64,000 nucleotides of DNA from Betaproteobacteria bacterium (lineage in GTDB: Bacteria; Pseudomonadota; Gammaproteobacteria; Burkholderiales; Usitatibacteraceae). This document shows, piece by piece, positions 17,785-26,910 of this stretch. The notes under the pieces were generated by a model. The model worked only from the letters and a program-made list of their open reading frames with translations. It made no database searches and was not told the DNA's origin. The first letter of the stretch is position 1, and each line of letters starts with the position of its first letter. Position numbers and translations under genes: made by a program. The stretch covers positions 94,923-158,922 of the forward strand of contig JADJEZ010000011.1 of NCBI GenBank assembly GCA_016708825.1, written 5' to 3'.

Positions 17785-19480
17785 GCACGTGGGCGGCGGC
17801 GCCGGCGAGCGGCACGCGGGTCGCCTGCGCATCGCGGCGGTGCTGGTACTCGGCCTCTCCGTCCTTCAGCCCGCGCTCGCCGATGACCAGGCGGTGCGGA
17901 ATGCCGACCAGCTCCTGGTCGGCGAGGAGGACGCCGGGGCGCTCGTTGCGATCGTCGAGGAACGCCTCGATGCCGGCCGCCGCGAATTCCGCGTAGAGCC
18001 TGTCCGCGGCCGCTTTCACTGCCTCGCTCTTGTGGTATCCGAGCGGAATCACCGCCACCGCGAAGGGCGCCATCGGGTCGGGCCAGATGATGCCGCGCTC
18101 GTCGTGGTTCTGCTCGATGGCCGCGCCCACGATGCGGGTGATGCCGATGCCGTAGCAGCCCATCTCGAAGGCGCGTTGCGTGCCGTCCTCGGCCGCGAAG
18201 GTCGCGCCCATGGCCTCCGAGTAGACCCTGCCCAGGGCGAACACATGGCCCACTTCGATGCCGCGCACCAGGGCGAGGCCGCCCTTGCCGTCGGGGGAGG
18301 GATCCCCGGTGACGACGTTCCTCACGTCGGCCACGAGGTCCGGCTCGGGGCAGTCACGCCCCCAGTTCGCACCGCGCAGGTGGAAGTCCTTCTCGTTCGC
18401 GCCGCAGATGAAATCCGCCATCGCCGCCACGGTCCTGTCGGCCACCACGGTGATCTTCGCTCGCTCGAGCCCGACGGGCCCGAGGTAGCCGGCCGGCCCG
18501 CCGGCGGCGGCGAGGATCTCCTCGTCGGTGGACCAGCGCCACCCCTTCAGCCCCGGGATCTTGCCCACCTTGATCTCGTTCACGCTGTGGTCGCCGCGGA
18601 TGAGCAGCATGTGCACGCGATCGTTCGCGGTGAGGAGAATCGCCTTCACCGTGCGCGCGAGCGGCTCCTTCCAGAGCCTGGCCACGCCTTCGCACGTGGC
18701 GGTGCCGGGCGTGGGGTCCTTCTTCAGGGGCTCGGCGGGCGCGGCGCGCGGGGCTTCGGGTGCGAGTGCCTCGGCCCGCTCGATGTTGGCCGCGTAGTCG
18801 GAGCCGTCGGAATAGGCGATCTGGTCCTCGCCGGAGTCGGCCAGCACCTGGAACTCGTGCGAGGCGCTGCCGCCGATCTCGCCGCTGTCGGCCGCGACCG
18901 GGCGGAACTTCAGGCCCAGGCGCGTGAAGATGCGCACGTAGGCGTCGAACATCTTCTGGTACGAGGCGAGCATGCCGGCCTCGTCCGCGTCGAAGGAGTA
19001 GGCGTCCTTCATCGAGAATTCGCGGGCCCGCATCACGCCGAAGCGCGGCCGGATCTCGTCGCGGAACTTGGTCTGGATCTGGTAGAAGTTCACCGGCAAC
19101 TGGCGGTAGCTCTTGATCTCCTTGCGGGCGATGTCGGTGATGACCTCCTCGGCGGTCGGTGCGTAGCAGAACTCGCGCTCGGCCCGGTCCTTGATGCGCA
19201 GCATCATCGGGCCGTAGAGATCCCAGCGGCCCGTTTCCTGCCAGAGTTCCGCGGGCTGCACGGGCGGCATGATGACCTCCAGGGCGCCGGCGCGGTCCAT
19301 TTCCTCGCGAACGATCCGCTCTACCTTGTGCAGCACGCGCATGCCGGTGGGCAGCCAGGAATAAAGCCCGCTGCCGAGCTTGCGGATGAGCCCCGCCCGC
19401 AGCATCAGCTTGTGGCTGGGAAGCTCCGCTTCCTGGGGGGCTTCCTTGAGGGTGGCGAGGAAGAACTGGCTGGCGCGCAT
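17765..19480 (-). CDS. proS: Prolyl-tRNA synthetase (bacterial type)
   Basis: 571 aa, the bacterial-length enzyme with the editing insertion. Class II motif 2 (KFRDEIRPRFGVMRAREFSMKDAYSF) and motif 3 (GCYGIGITRIVGA) flank the editing domain, and the C-terminus is the anticodon-binding domain. It charges the tRNA-Pro species, one of which is encoded at 25484. Confidence 0.97.
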   Translation of the reverse strand: MRASQFFLATLKEAPQEAELPSHKLMLRAGLIRKLGSGLYSWLPTGMRVLHKVERIVREEMDRAGALEVIMPPVQPAELWQETGRWDLYGPMMLRIKDRAEREFCYAPTAEEVITDIARKEIKSYRQLPVNFYQIQTKFRDEIRPRFGVMRAREFSMKDAYSFDADEAGMLASYQKMFDAYVRIFTRLGLKFRPVAADSGEIGGSASHEFQVLADSGEDQIAYSDGSDYAANIERAEALAPEAPRAAPAEPLKKDPTPGTATCEGVARLWKEPLARTVKAILLTANDRVHMLLIRGDHSVNEIKVGKIPGLKGWRWSTDEEILAAAGGPAGYLGPVGLERAKITVVADRTVAAMADFICGANEKDFHLRGANWGRDCPEPDLVADVRNVVTGDPSPDGKGGLALVRGIEVGHVFALGRVYSEAMGATFAAEDGTQRAFEMGCYGIGITRIVGAAIEQNHDERGIIWPDPMAPFAVAVIPLGYHKSEAVKAAADRLYAEFAAAGIEAFLDDRNERPGVLLADQELVGIPHRLVIGERGLKDGEAEYQHRRDAQATRVPLAGAAAHVRERLAT

Positions 19481-19640
19481 GCAATCTCCGGGTTCTGGCG
19501 GGGCTGGGAGGCGGTTTTCGGAATCAAATCATTGGCTTGCGAGCCCGTATTCTACACGGCCGGCGACCGAACCGAAGCTGGCGGGCGCTCGCAAACTGTG
19601 GAAAAATGGCTCCAACTCAACGGATTGGATGGTGACTGCC

Positions 19641-20204
19641 ATGATCGATCGGGACGGTTATCGCCCGAACGTCGCCATCGTGCTCGTCAACCACAGGAAC
19701 CAGGTTTTCTGGGGCAAGCGGATCAAGGAGCACGCCTGGCAGTTCCCCCAGGGCGGCATCAAGCCGGGGGAATCCCCCGAGCAAGCGATGTACCGCGAGC
19801 TCGAGGAAGAAACGGGTCTCAAGCCCGCGCACGTCGAGATCCTCGGCCGCACGCGCGACTGGCTGCACTATCACGTGCCCAGCCACTGGGTGAAGCGCGA
19901 GTGGCGCGGCACCTACAAGGGCCAGAAGCAGATCTGGTTCCTGCTGCGCCTCGTCGGCCGGGACACGGACGTCTCGCTGCGCGCGAGCGGCCATCCCGAG
20001 TTCGACGCGTGGCGCTGGCACGACTACTGGGTGCCCCTGGAGACGGTGATCGACTTCAAGCGCGACGTCTACCGCATGGCGCTCGAGCAGCTCGCCATCC
20101 ACCTCGACGTGAGTGCCCGGCGCCCCGTCGGATTCTCCCCCTACGGGCGGCGGCGCAAGCCCCGCCCGCGTCCGGGACCGGTTGCGGGGCTCGCCTCGGA
20201 CTGA
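19641..20204 (+). CDS. rppH: RNA pyrophosphohydrolase RppH
   Basis: 187 aa. MIDRDGYRPNVAIVLVN is the typical RppH/NudH start, and the Nudix box GGIKPGESPEQAMYRELEEE is complete. It removes pyrophosphate from 5'-triphosphate mRNA and so starts decay. The C-terminal tail is rich in Arg/Pro. The gene is divergent from proS, as in many betaproteobacteria. Confidence 0.95.
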   Translation: MIDRDGYRPNVAIVLVNHRNQVFWGKRIKEHAWQFPQGGIKPGESPEQAMYRELEEETGLKPAHVEILGRTRDWLHYHVPSHWVKREWRGTYKGQKQIWFLLRLVGRDTDVSLRASGHPEFDAWRWHDYWVPLETVIDFKRDVYRMALEQLAIHLDVSARRPVGFSPYGRRRKPRPRPGPVAGLASD

Positions 20205-20215
20205 CTCCGCCCCGG

Positions 20216-20797
20216 TCAGAATGCGCCGACGCGGCCCGGCAGCAGGAGAGCGGAGACGACTCCGACCAGGATCGAGATCACGATGCCCACGACGATCACC
20301 ACGGCCGTGTAGGGCATCGCCTTTTCGGCGGGCGTCTTCATGAGGCGGGGCAGGCCCACGTACAGCAGGTAGACGCTGTAGAGCCCGAGGATCGCGAGGA
20401 TGGAGAGCGCGGGCAGGAGGTGGAACACGCCCGCGAGCCACGATGCCACGGGCGCGAACGCCGCCACCTTGAAGGCCTGCAGGAAGTTCTTCTCGCCCCC
20501 GAACGTGGGCGACAGCGCATCGATCACCAGCGCGAACACGTAGACGCTGCCGAGCGCGAGCAGGTACGAGGCGATCGCGTGCGCGATGCCGCTCATCACG
20601 GGGACTCGGTACGAAAGGCCGAAGGCGCCCACGCCGACCAGGGAGAACCCGACGAAGGTGGCGAGCGCCGGGATGGCGGCGAGGATCATGATCCAGCCGG
20701 TGTACAGGTCCTGCACGGTGTGCGTCTCGGCGGAAATCTTGTCCCATTCCGCGGCCGGCGTGAGGATCAGGTTCTTGGCGCGTTCGACGAGGTTCAC
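20216..20797 (-). CDS. Yip1-family membrane protein
   Basis: 193 aa, five membrane helices, with the YIP1-type opening LVERAKNLILTPAAEWDKI. The GTG start is preceded by GGAGG. Family members in bacteria have no firm function. It stands alone between rppH and proB. Confidence 0.85.
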   Translation of the reverse strand: MNLVERAKNLILTPAAEWDKISAETHTVQDLYTGWIMILAAIPALATFVGFSLVGVGAFGLSYRVPVMSGIAHAIASYLLALGSVYVFALVIDALSPTFGGEKNFLQAFKVAAFAPVASWLAGVFHLLPALSILAILGLYSVYLLYVGLPRLMKTPAEKAMPYTAVVIVVGIVISILVGVVSALLLPGRVGAF

Positions 20798-20919
20798 GTT
20801 TGCCTCCCAAGGCTGTTGTTGTTGGGGGAGAGTGTACCGATTGTGGCCTGGCCCGCTCCCGGTCGCGCCCGCTTGACTTGCCAGAGGCAGCATTTAGCCT
20901 CCACCGCAATCTGGTCGTC

Positions 20920-22030
20920 CTAAAGGACGACCAGATTGTCACGGTGAATGAGTTCGGGCTCGGCGAGGTAGCCCAGGATGGGCTCGATTTCGGCCGTGGG
21001 CTTGCGCAGGATGCGCGCGGTCTCGGCGGCCCCGTAGTTCACGAGCCCGCGCGCGATCTCGCGCCCGTCGGGGCCGTGCACGCTGACCACCTCCCCGCGC
21101 TCGAAGTCTCCCGCGACCGCCGTCGCGCCGATGGCGAGGAGGCTCTTGCGGTCGGCGACGAGCGCCTTGACCGCGCCCGCATCGAGCGTGATGTGACCTG
21201 CGGGTTTCAGGTGGTCCGCCAGCCACTGCTTGCGCGCGGCCACCGGTGGCGTGTCCGCGACGAGGAGCGAGCCGATCGACTCGCCGGAAAATAGGCGCGT
21301 AAGCAGGTCGGGCTCCCGCCCCCAGGCGATGACCGTGTGCGCCCCGCTGCGGGCCGCGCGCCTGGCGGCCAGCACCTTGGTGATCATGCCGCCGCTTCCG
21401 ATCTCGCTGCCCGCTCCACCGGCCATGGCCTCCAGTGCGGAATCTCCAGCCGTGGCCCGCTCGACCAGGCGCGCCGAGGGGTCCTTGCGCGGATCGGTGG
21501 AGAAGAGCCCCTTCTGGTCCGTGAGGATCGCCAGCGCGTCGGCCTCGATCAGGTTGGTCACGAGCGAGGCAAGCGTGTCGTTGTCCCCGAAACGGATCTC
21601 GTCGACCACCACCGTGTCGTTCTCGTTGATGACGGGGACCACGCCCAGCGAGACGAGCGTCTTCAGCGTGGTGCGCGCATTGAGGTAGCGGCGGCGGTCG
21701 CCGAGGTCCTCGTGGGTGAGGAGCACCTGCGCCGTGTGCAGCCCGCGCTCGGCGAAGCACGACTCCCACATCTGCACGAGCCCCATCTGGCCTACCGCGG
21801 CGGCGGCCTGGAGCTGGTTCACCGCCCGCGGGCGCTTCGTCCACGCGAGCCGTTTCATGCCTTCGGCAATCGCGCCGGAGGAGACGACCAGCACCTCGAC
21901 GCCGCGCGCCCGGAGCGCGGCGATCTGGCCGGCCCAGTCGGCGACGGCGTCGCGGTCGAGGCCGGCGCCCGCATTGGTGAGCAGGCTCGAGCCGATCTTC
22001 ACGACCACGCGCCTGCAGGCGGCGAGTTCG

Positions 22031-22038
<8 letters not shown>
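20920..22038 (-). CDS. proB: Glutamate 5-kinase
   Basis: 372 aa. The amino-acid kinase domain (VVVKIGSSLLTNAGAGLD; INENDTVVVDEIRFGDNDTL; GSEIGSGGMITKVLAA) is followed by a C-terminal PUA domain. First step of proline synthesis. The GTG start overlaps the obgE stop by 8 bases, the common betaproteobacterial obgE-proB arrangement. Confidence 0.96.
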
Positions 22039-23046
<1,008 letters not shown>

Positions 23047-23050
<4 letters not shown>

Positions 23051-23700
23051 GTCCGGACGATATCCATAGCGGCTCGTGCCTCGGCCATGTCGGGCATCGC
23101 CACGCGCACGCCCAGTGCGATGAAGGTGAGCCCGGCGAAGAGGCCCAGTCGCTCGCCGATGGCCGGGTGGGCGCGAAGGCGCTCGCCGATCCAGCCCGAA
23201 AAGAGCGCCACGGCGCCGAAGATGACCACGGTCTGCGCCATGAACAGCGCGCCCAGCAGCGTCATCTGCCAGGCCACGCCCCCGGCGGAGGCGTCCACGA
23301 ACTGCGGCAGGAAGGACAGGAAGAAGAGCGTCACCTTGGGGTTGAGCGCATTGCCGATCACGCTCTGCCGGTAGATCGCGACGAGTGCCTTCGTCCCGCC
23401 GCCGCTCGAGAGCGAAAACGACGCCCGGTGCCGAATCGCCTGGACGCCGATCCACACGAGGTAGGCCGCGCCCGCCTAGCGCACGGCGTTGAACGCGAGA
23501 TCCGAGGAGCGGATGAGTGCGGCCACGCCCAGCGCGGCGAGAGCCGTATGGAAGAGGCAGCCCGTCGCGAACCCGAGGGCCGCAGCGAGCCCCGCCCGGC
23601 GCCCCTGGCTCACGCCGCGCGTGAGTACGTAGACGATGTCCGGGCCCGGCGCTACGGTAAGCAGCGCGCTGGCGACGAGGAAGAGGGCGATGTCGGGCAT
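23047..23700 (-). pseudogene. LysE/RhtB-type amino-acid exporter, interrupted by an in-frame stop
   Basis: 217 codons. LysE/RhtB family: MPDIALFLVASALLTVAPGPD with the family GPD motif, GRRAGLAAALGFATGC, then LNPKVTLFFLSFLPQFVD. An in-frame TAG at 23476-23478 falls in AVR-stop-AGAAYLVWIG, where family members usually have an aromatic or hydrophobic residue, so a single TAC/TAT to TAG change fits. Both halves are otherwise in one frame and well kept. Either a recent nonsense mutation or a base error. It is inserted between rpmA and obgE, which are adjacent in many relatives. Confidence 0.85.
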
Positions 23701-23747
23701 GCGGGGTGGCGAATCACGTCGGGTGTCGAGGGAAATCGCACCGGAAA

Positions 23748-23775
23748 CAAAAAAGCCCCGCGCGAGGACGGGGCT
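23748..23775 (-). terminator. Rho-independent terminator after rplU-rpmA
   Basis: On the minus strand, AGCCCCG and CGGGGCT pair (23769-23775 with 23754-23760) around an 8-base loop and are followed by a run of Ts. It lies 23 bases after the rpmA stop. This separates the ribosomal pair from the LysE-like/obgE/proB group, which then needs its own promoter. Confidence 0.85.
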
Positions 23776-23797
23776 CTTTCCGGGAGAGAAGGAGCCT

Positions 23798-24061
23798 CTA
23801 GGCCTGGGCCGGCTCGATGCTCACGGTGTTCTTGTTCTTCGGGCCGTGCAGGGCGAACTTCACCTTGCCGTCGACCATCGCGAAGAGGGTGTGGTCCTTG
23901 CCGATCCCGACGTGCTGGCCGGGATGGAACGTCGTGCCGCGCTGGCGGACGATGATGGAGCCGGCGTTCACGCTCTCGCCGCCGTAGGCCTTGACGCCCA
24001 GGCGCTTCGATTCGGAATCGCGGCCGTTGCGGGATGAGCCGCCTGCTTTCTTGTGTGCCAT
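23798..24061 (-). CDS. rpmA: 50S ribosomal protein L27
   Basis: 87 aa. MAHKKAGGSSRNGRDSESKR is the standard L27 start, without the cleaved N-terminal extension found in Firmicutes. Its N-terminal tail reaches the peptidyl transferase centre. 12 bases after rplU. Confidence 0.98.
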   Translation of the reverse strand: MAHKKAGGSSRNGRDSESKRLGVKAYGGESVNAGSIIVRQRGTTFHPGQHVGIGKDHTLFAMVDGKVKFALHGPKNKNTVSIEPAQA

Positions 24062-24073
24062 GTTCGATTCCCG

Positions 24074-24385
24074 TTATTCGTTGATGGCGTCCACACGGAT
24101 TTCCGTGTAGTTCTGCCGGTGGCCCTGCGTCTTCTGGTAGTGCTTGCGGCGGCGCATCTTGAAGATGCGGATCTTCGGGCCCCGCCCGTGGGAGACCACG
24201 GTGGCGGAAACCTTCGCGCCGGTGAGCGTGGGCGTTCCGACCTTTACCGCGTCGCCTTCGGCCACCATGAGCACCTGGTCGAGCACGCTGGTGGCGCCGA
24301 CGTCGGCCTCAACCTGCTCGATCTTGATGCTCTCGCCCGGGGAAACGCGATACTGCTTGCCGCCGGTCTTGATGACCGCATACAT
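24074..24385 (-). CDS. rplU: 50S ribosomal protein L21
   Basis: 103 aa. MYAVIKTGGKQYRVSPGESI and the RNA-binding C-terminus KIRIFKMRRRKHYQKTQGHR identify L21. AGGAG lies upstream. First gene of the rplU-rpmA operon, divergent from the prenyltransferase gene. Confidence 0.98.
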   Translation of the reverse strand: MYAVIKTGGKQYRVSPGESIKIEQVEADVGATSVLDQVLMVAEGDAVKVGTPTLTGAKVSATVVSHGRGPKIRIFKMRRRKHYQKTQGHRQNYTEIRVDAINE

Positions 24386-24442
24386 GTCTGATACTCCTGT
24401 TTTGGTTTGACAATTCGCGGCCTTTTGCACCGCGAACCCGCT

Positions 24443-24471
24443 ATAATACGCGAAATATCCAGCAACGTCAA
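24443..24471 (-). promoter_or_regulatory. Sigma-70 promoter of rplU-rpmA
   Basis: Read on the minus strand: TTGACG (24471-24466), 17-base spacer, TATTAT (24448-24443), about 58 bases before the rplU ATG. This is the best sigma-70 match in the window. Confidence 0.75.
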
Positions 24472-24518
24472 AGACTTGTCTTCGCCCCCGGCCGGGCGCG
24501 AAGGCCCCCGGAACCGAC

Positions 24519-25441
24519 TTGAACCAGTCCCACATCCCCGTGAGCCTCGAATCGATCCGGGCGCCCATCGCGGCCGACATGCAGGCCGTGGACGAGGTCA
24601 TCCGGAAGCGGCTCTTCTCCGAGGTGGTCCTCGTCCGGACCATCGCGGACTACATCATTGCCGCCGGCGGCAAGCGCCTGCGCCCCGCACTCCTGATGCT
24701 CTCGGCGAACGCGGTGGGCGCGACCGGCCCCGTCCGCCACGAGTTCGCGACCGTCATCGAGTTCATCCACACGGCCACACTCCTCCACGACGACGTGGTG
24801 GACGAGTCGAGCCTGCGGCGCGGCCGGCGCACGGCCAATGCCGAGTTCGGCAATGCCGCCTCGGTCCTGGTGGGGGACTTCCTCTATTCGCGCGCCTTCC
24901 AGATGATGGTGTCGGCCGGGAACCTGCGGGTCATGCAGGTGCTCTCGGACGCGACCAACGTCATTGCCGAGGGCGAGGTGCTGCAGCTCCTGAACGTCCA
25001 CGACCCCGACACCGACGAGGAGAGCTACCTGCGTGTCATCCGCTACAAGACCGCGAAGCTCTTCGAGGCCGCCACCCAGGTGGGCGCGATCCTCGGCAAT
25101 GCGCCGGCGGATATCGAGCAGGCGCTCGCGGAATTCGGCATGCACCTCGGCACCGCCTTCCAGGTCATCGACGACGTCCTCGACTATTCGGGCGACCTGG
25201 CCGAGACAGGGAAGAACCTGGGCGACGACCTCGCCGAAGGCAAGCCCACGCTGCCGCTCATCCGCGCCATCCAGGTGGGAAACGCCGAGGAAAAAGCGCT
25301 CGTGCGACGCGCGATCGTGGAGGGCGGGAAAGCCGATGGGAAGCAGCCCTTGCGACCGCCCGGCTGGAGCGCCTTCCCCGTTCCGCGTGCAAGGACAGTC
25401 TGCTACAATTGGCGCACTTTTCCGTCGAAAGGAAGTACTAG
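24519..25441 (+). CDS. ispB: Octaprenyl-type trans-polyprenyl diphosphate synthase (internal deletion)
   Basis: TTG start. Both aspartate-rich motifs are present (LLHDDVVDES; VIDDVLDYSGD), so this is a long-chain prenyl synthase for the quinone side chain. The frame is lost near 25330 (RRAIVEGGKAD), and the proper C-terminus (EAALATARLERLP...QLAHFSVERKY, stop at 25441) resumes in another frame. About 20-25 family residues between these points (the usual ..IRSTGALDY.. segment) are absent, so the lesion is a deletion of roughly 60-75 bases, not one base. ispB is normally essential. Confidence 0.85.
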
Positions 25442-25453
25442 GCGACGGAATTC

Positions 25454-25477
25454 CGACGGGCGCGAAAGCGCCCGTCG
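25454..25477 (+). other. Perfect GAAA-loop hairpin between ispB and tRNA-Pro
   Basis: CGACGGGCGC, loop GAAA, GCGCCCGTCG: a perfect 10-bp stem closed by a GNRA tetraloop, 13 bases after the ispB stop and 7 before the tRNA. No T run follows, so it is not a classical terminator. It may protect the ispB mRNA end or guide processing of the tRNA 5' leader. Confidence 0.75.
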
Positions 25478-25483
25478 CGGCCT

Positions 25484-25560
25484 CGGGGTGTAGCTTAGCC
25501 TGGTAGAGCGCTACGTTCGGGACGTAGAGGCCGGAGGTTCGAATCCTCTCACCCCGACCA
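25484..25560 (+). tRNA. tRNA-Pro (anticodon CGG)
   Basis: 77 nt with encoded CCA. Acceptor CGGGGTG pairs with CACCCCG; the anticodon stem CTACG/CGTAG encloses TTCGGGA, giving anticodon CGG (reads CCG); the T arm is GGAGGTTCGAATCCTCT-like. It directly follows ispB, a common arrangement in betaproteobacteria. Confidence 0.97.
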
Positions 25561-25584
25561 TTCCCTCCCCGCAGGGCGCCGGCC

Positions 25585-26906
25585 TCACTCGAGGCCGTAG
25601 CGCTTTATCTTCCTCCACAGCGTGGACTTGTCGATGCCGAGGATCTCGGCGGCGCTCGCCCGGTTGCCCTGCGTCTCCCTCAGCGTCTTCGCGATGAAGT
25701 AGGCCTCGATCTCCTCGAGGCTCTGCGGCTCGATCAGCTCCACGGCCCGGCCCGGGCCGGTGCCCTCCTGCGCGAGCCCCGGCGGCAGCACGTCGGTGTC
25801 GAGCATGTCGGTCTCGGTGAGGACGATCATCGACTGGATGGCGTTCTCGAGTTCCCGAGCGTTGCCGGGCCAGTCGTGGCGCATGAGGGCCGCGAGCGCC
25901 CGCGTGGTGATCCCCTTCACGGGCTTGCCCAGGCGCACCGAGTGGCGCGCCAGGAAATAATTGGCCAGGAGGGGAATGTCGCTGCGCCGGTCGCGAAGCG
26001 GAGGCATCACGATTTCCACGATGCGCAGGCGATAGTAGAGATCCATCCGGAAAGCGCCGCTTTCCACGAGCGCGGGCAGGGGACGGTTGGTCGCGGCGAT
26101 GAGGCGAACGTCGGCTCGCCTCGGTTCGGTGTCGCCCATCCGGTAGAACGTTCCGTCCTGGAGCACGCGCAGGAGCTTCGCCTGGAAGGCGGGCGAGGCG
26201 TTGTTGACCTCGTCGAGGAAGAGGGTCCCGTGGTCGGCGGACTCGAAGAGCCCGGCCTTCGCGCGGTCCGCCCCGGTGAAGGCGCCGCGCTGGTAACCGA
26301 AGAGCTCGCTCTCGATCACGTTCTGTGCGCGACCACCTCCTTGCCGGTTCCCGACTCCCCGGTGATGAGCACGCAGCAGTCGTAGCCAGCCGACGCCCGC
26401 ACCATGCGGCGCACCTGCTCGACGGCCGCGTTCTTGCCGACCAGGCCGTCGAGGTCGGCGTAGGCGCGGTTCGTCTCGCGCAAGCGGATGTTCTCGCGAT
26501 TGAGCTGGTGGAACTCGAGCGCCCGGTCGACTATGCGGCGCAGGTCATCGGGCTCGAAGGGCTTGCGCAGGTAGTCGTAGGCGCCGCCCTTGAGCGCTTC
26601 CACTGCCGATTCGACCGTGGCGTGCCCCGTGAGCAGGATCACCTGCGTCATCGCGTCGCGCGCCTTCGCGAAACGCAGCACCTCCAGGCCGCCGATGCGC
26701 GGCATGCGCAGGTCCGTGACCACCACCGCGACCTCGTGGTCCTCGAGGTAGCCGAGCGCGTCCTGGGAGCTGTCGACTTCCACCACTTCCGCAACGGCCG
26801 TCGCAAGGACCTCGCGGATCATGCGACGCATGGCGGGATCGTCCTCGACCAGCAGGACGGTCGCGCGGGCGGCGCCCTGCTGCGCCTTGGCGATGCTCTC
26901 GTCCAC
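25585..26906 (-). pseudogene. Sigma-54-dependent response regulator (NtrC family), AAA+ domain interrupted
   Basis: Receiver domain (TVLLVEDDPAMRRMI; VVVTDLRMPRIGG with the phosphorylated Asp; K in YLRKPFEPDD), then a sigma-54 AAA+ domain and a Fis-type HTH (NRASAAEILGIDKSTLWRKI). Walker A GESGTGKE is followed after VVA by a junction to NVIESELFGYQRGAFTGAD in another frame. About 24 residues that normally lie between these motifs are missing (roughly 70-75 bases deleted). GAFTGA, which contacts sigma-54, is kept. As written the protein ends early and cannot hydrolyse ATP. Last gene of the cytochrome/porin operon, with its kinase 4 bases upstream. Confidence 0.9.
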
Positions 26907-26910
26907 GGTC

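Noticed and set aside
24407..24447. TTGACA ... TATAAT as a plus-strand promoter for ispB
   Set aside because: The hexamers are 29 bases apart, too far for one sigma-70 promoter. The overlapping minus-strand TTGACG-17-TATTAT fits far better.
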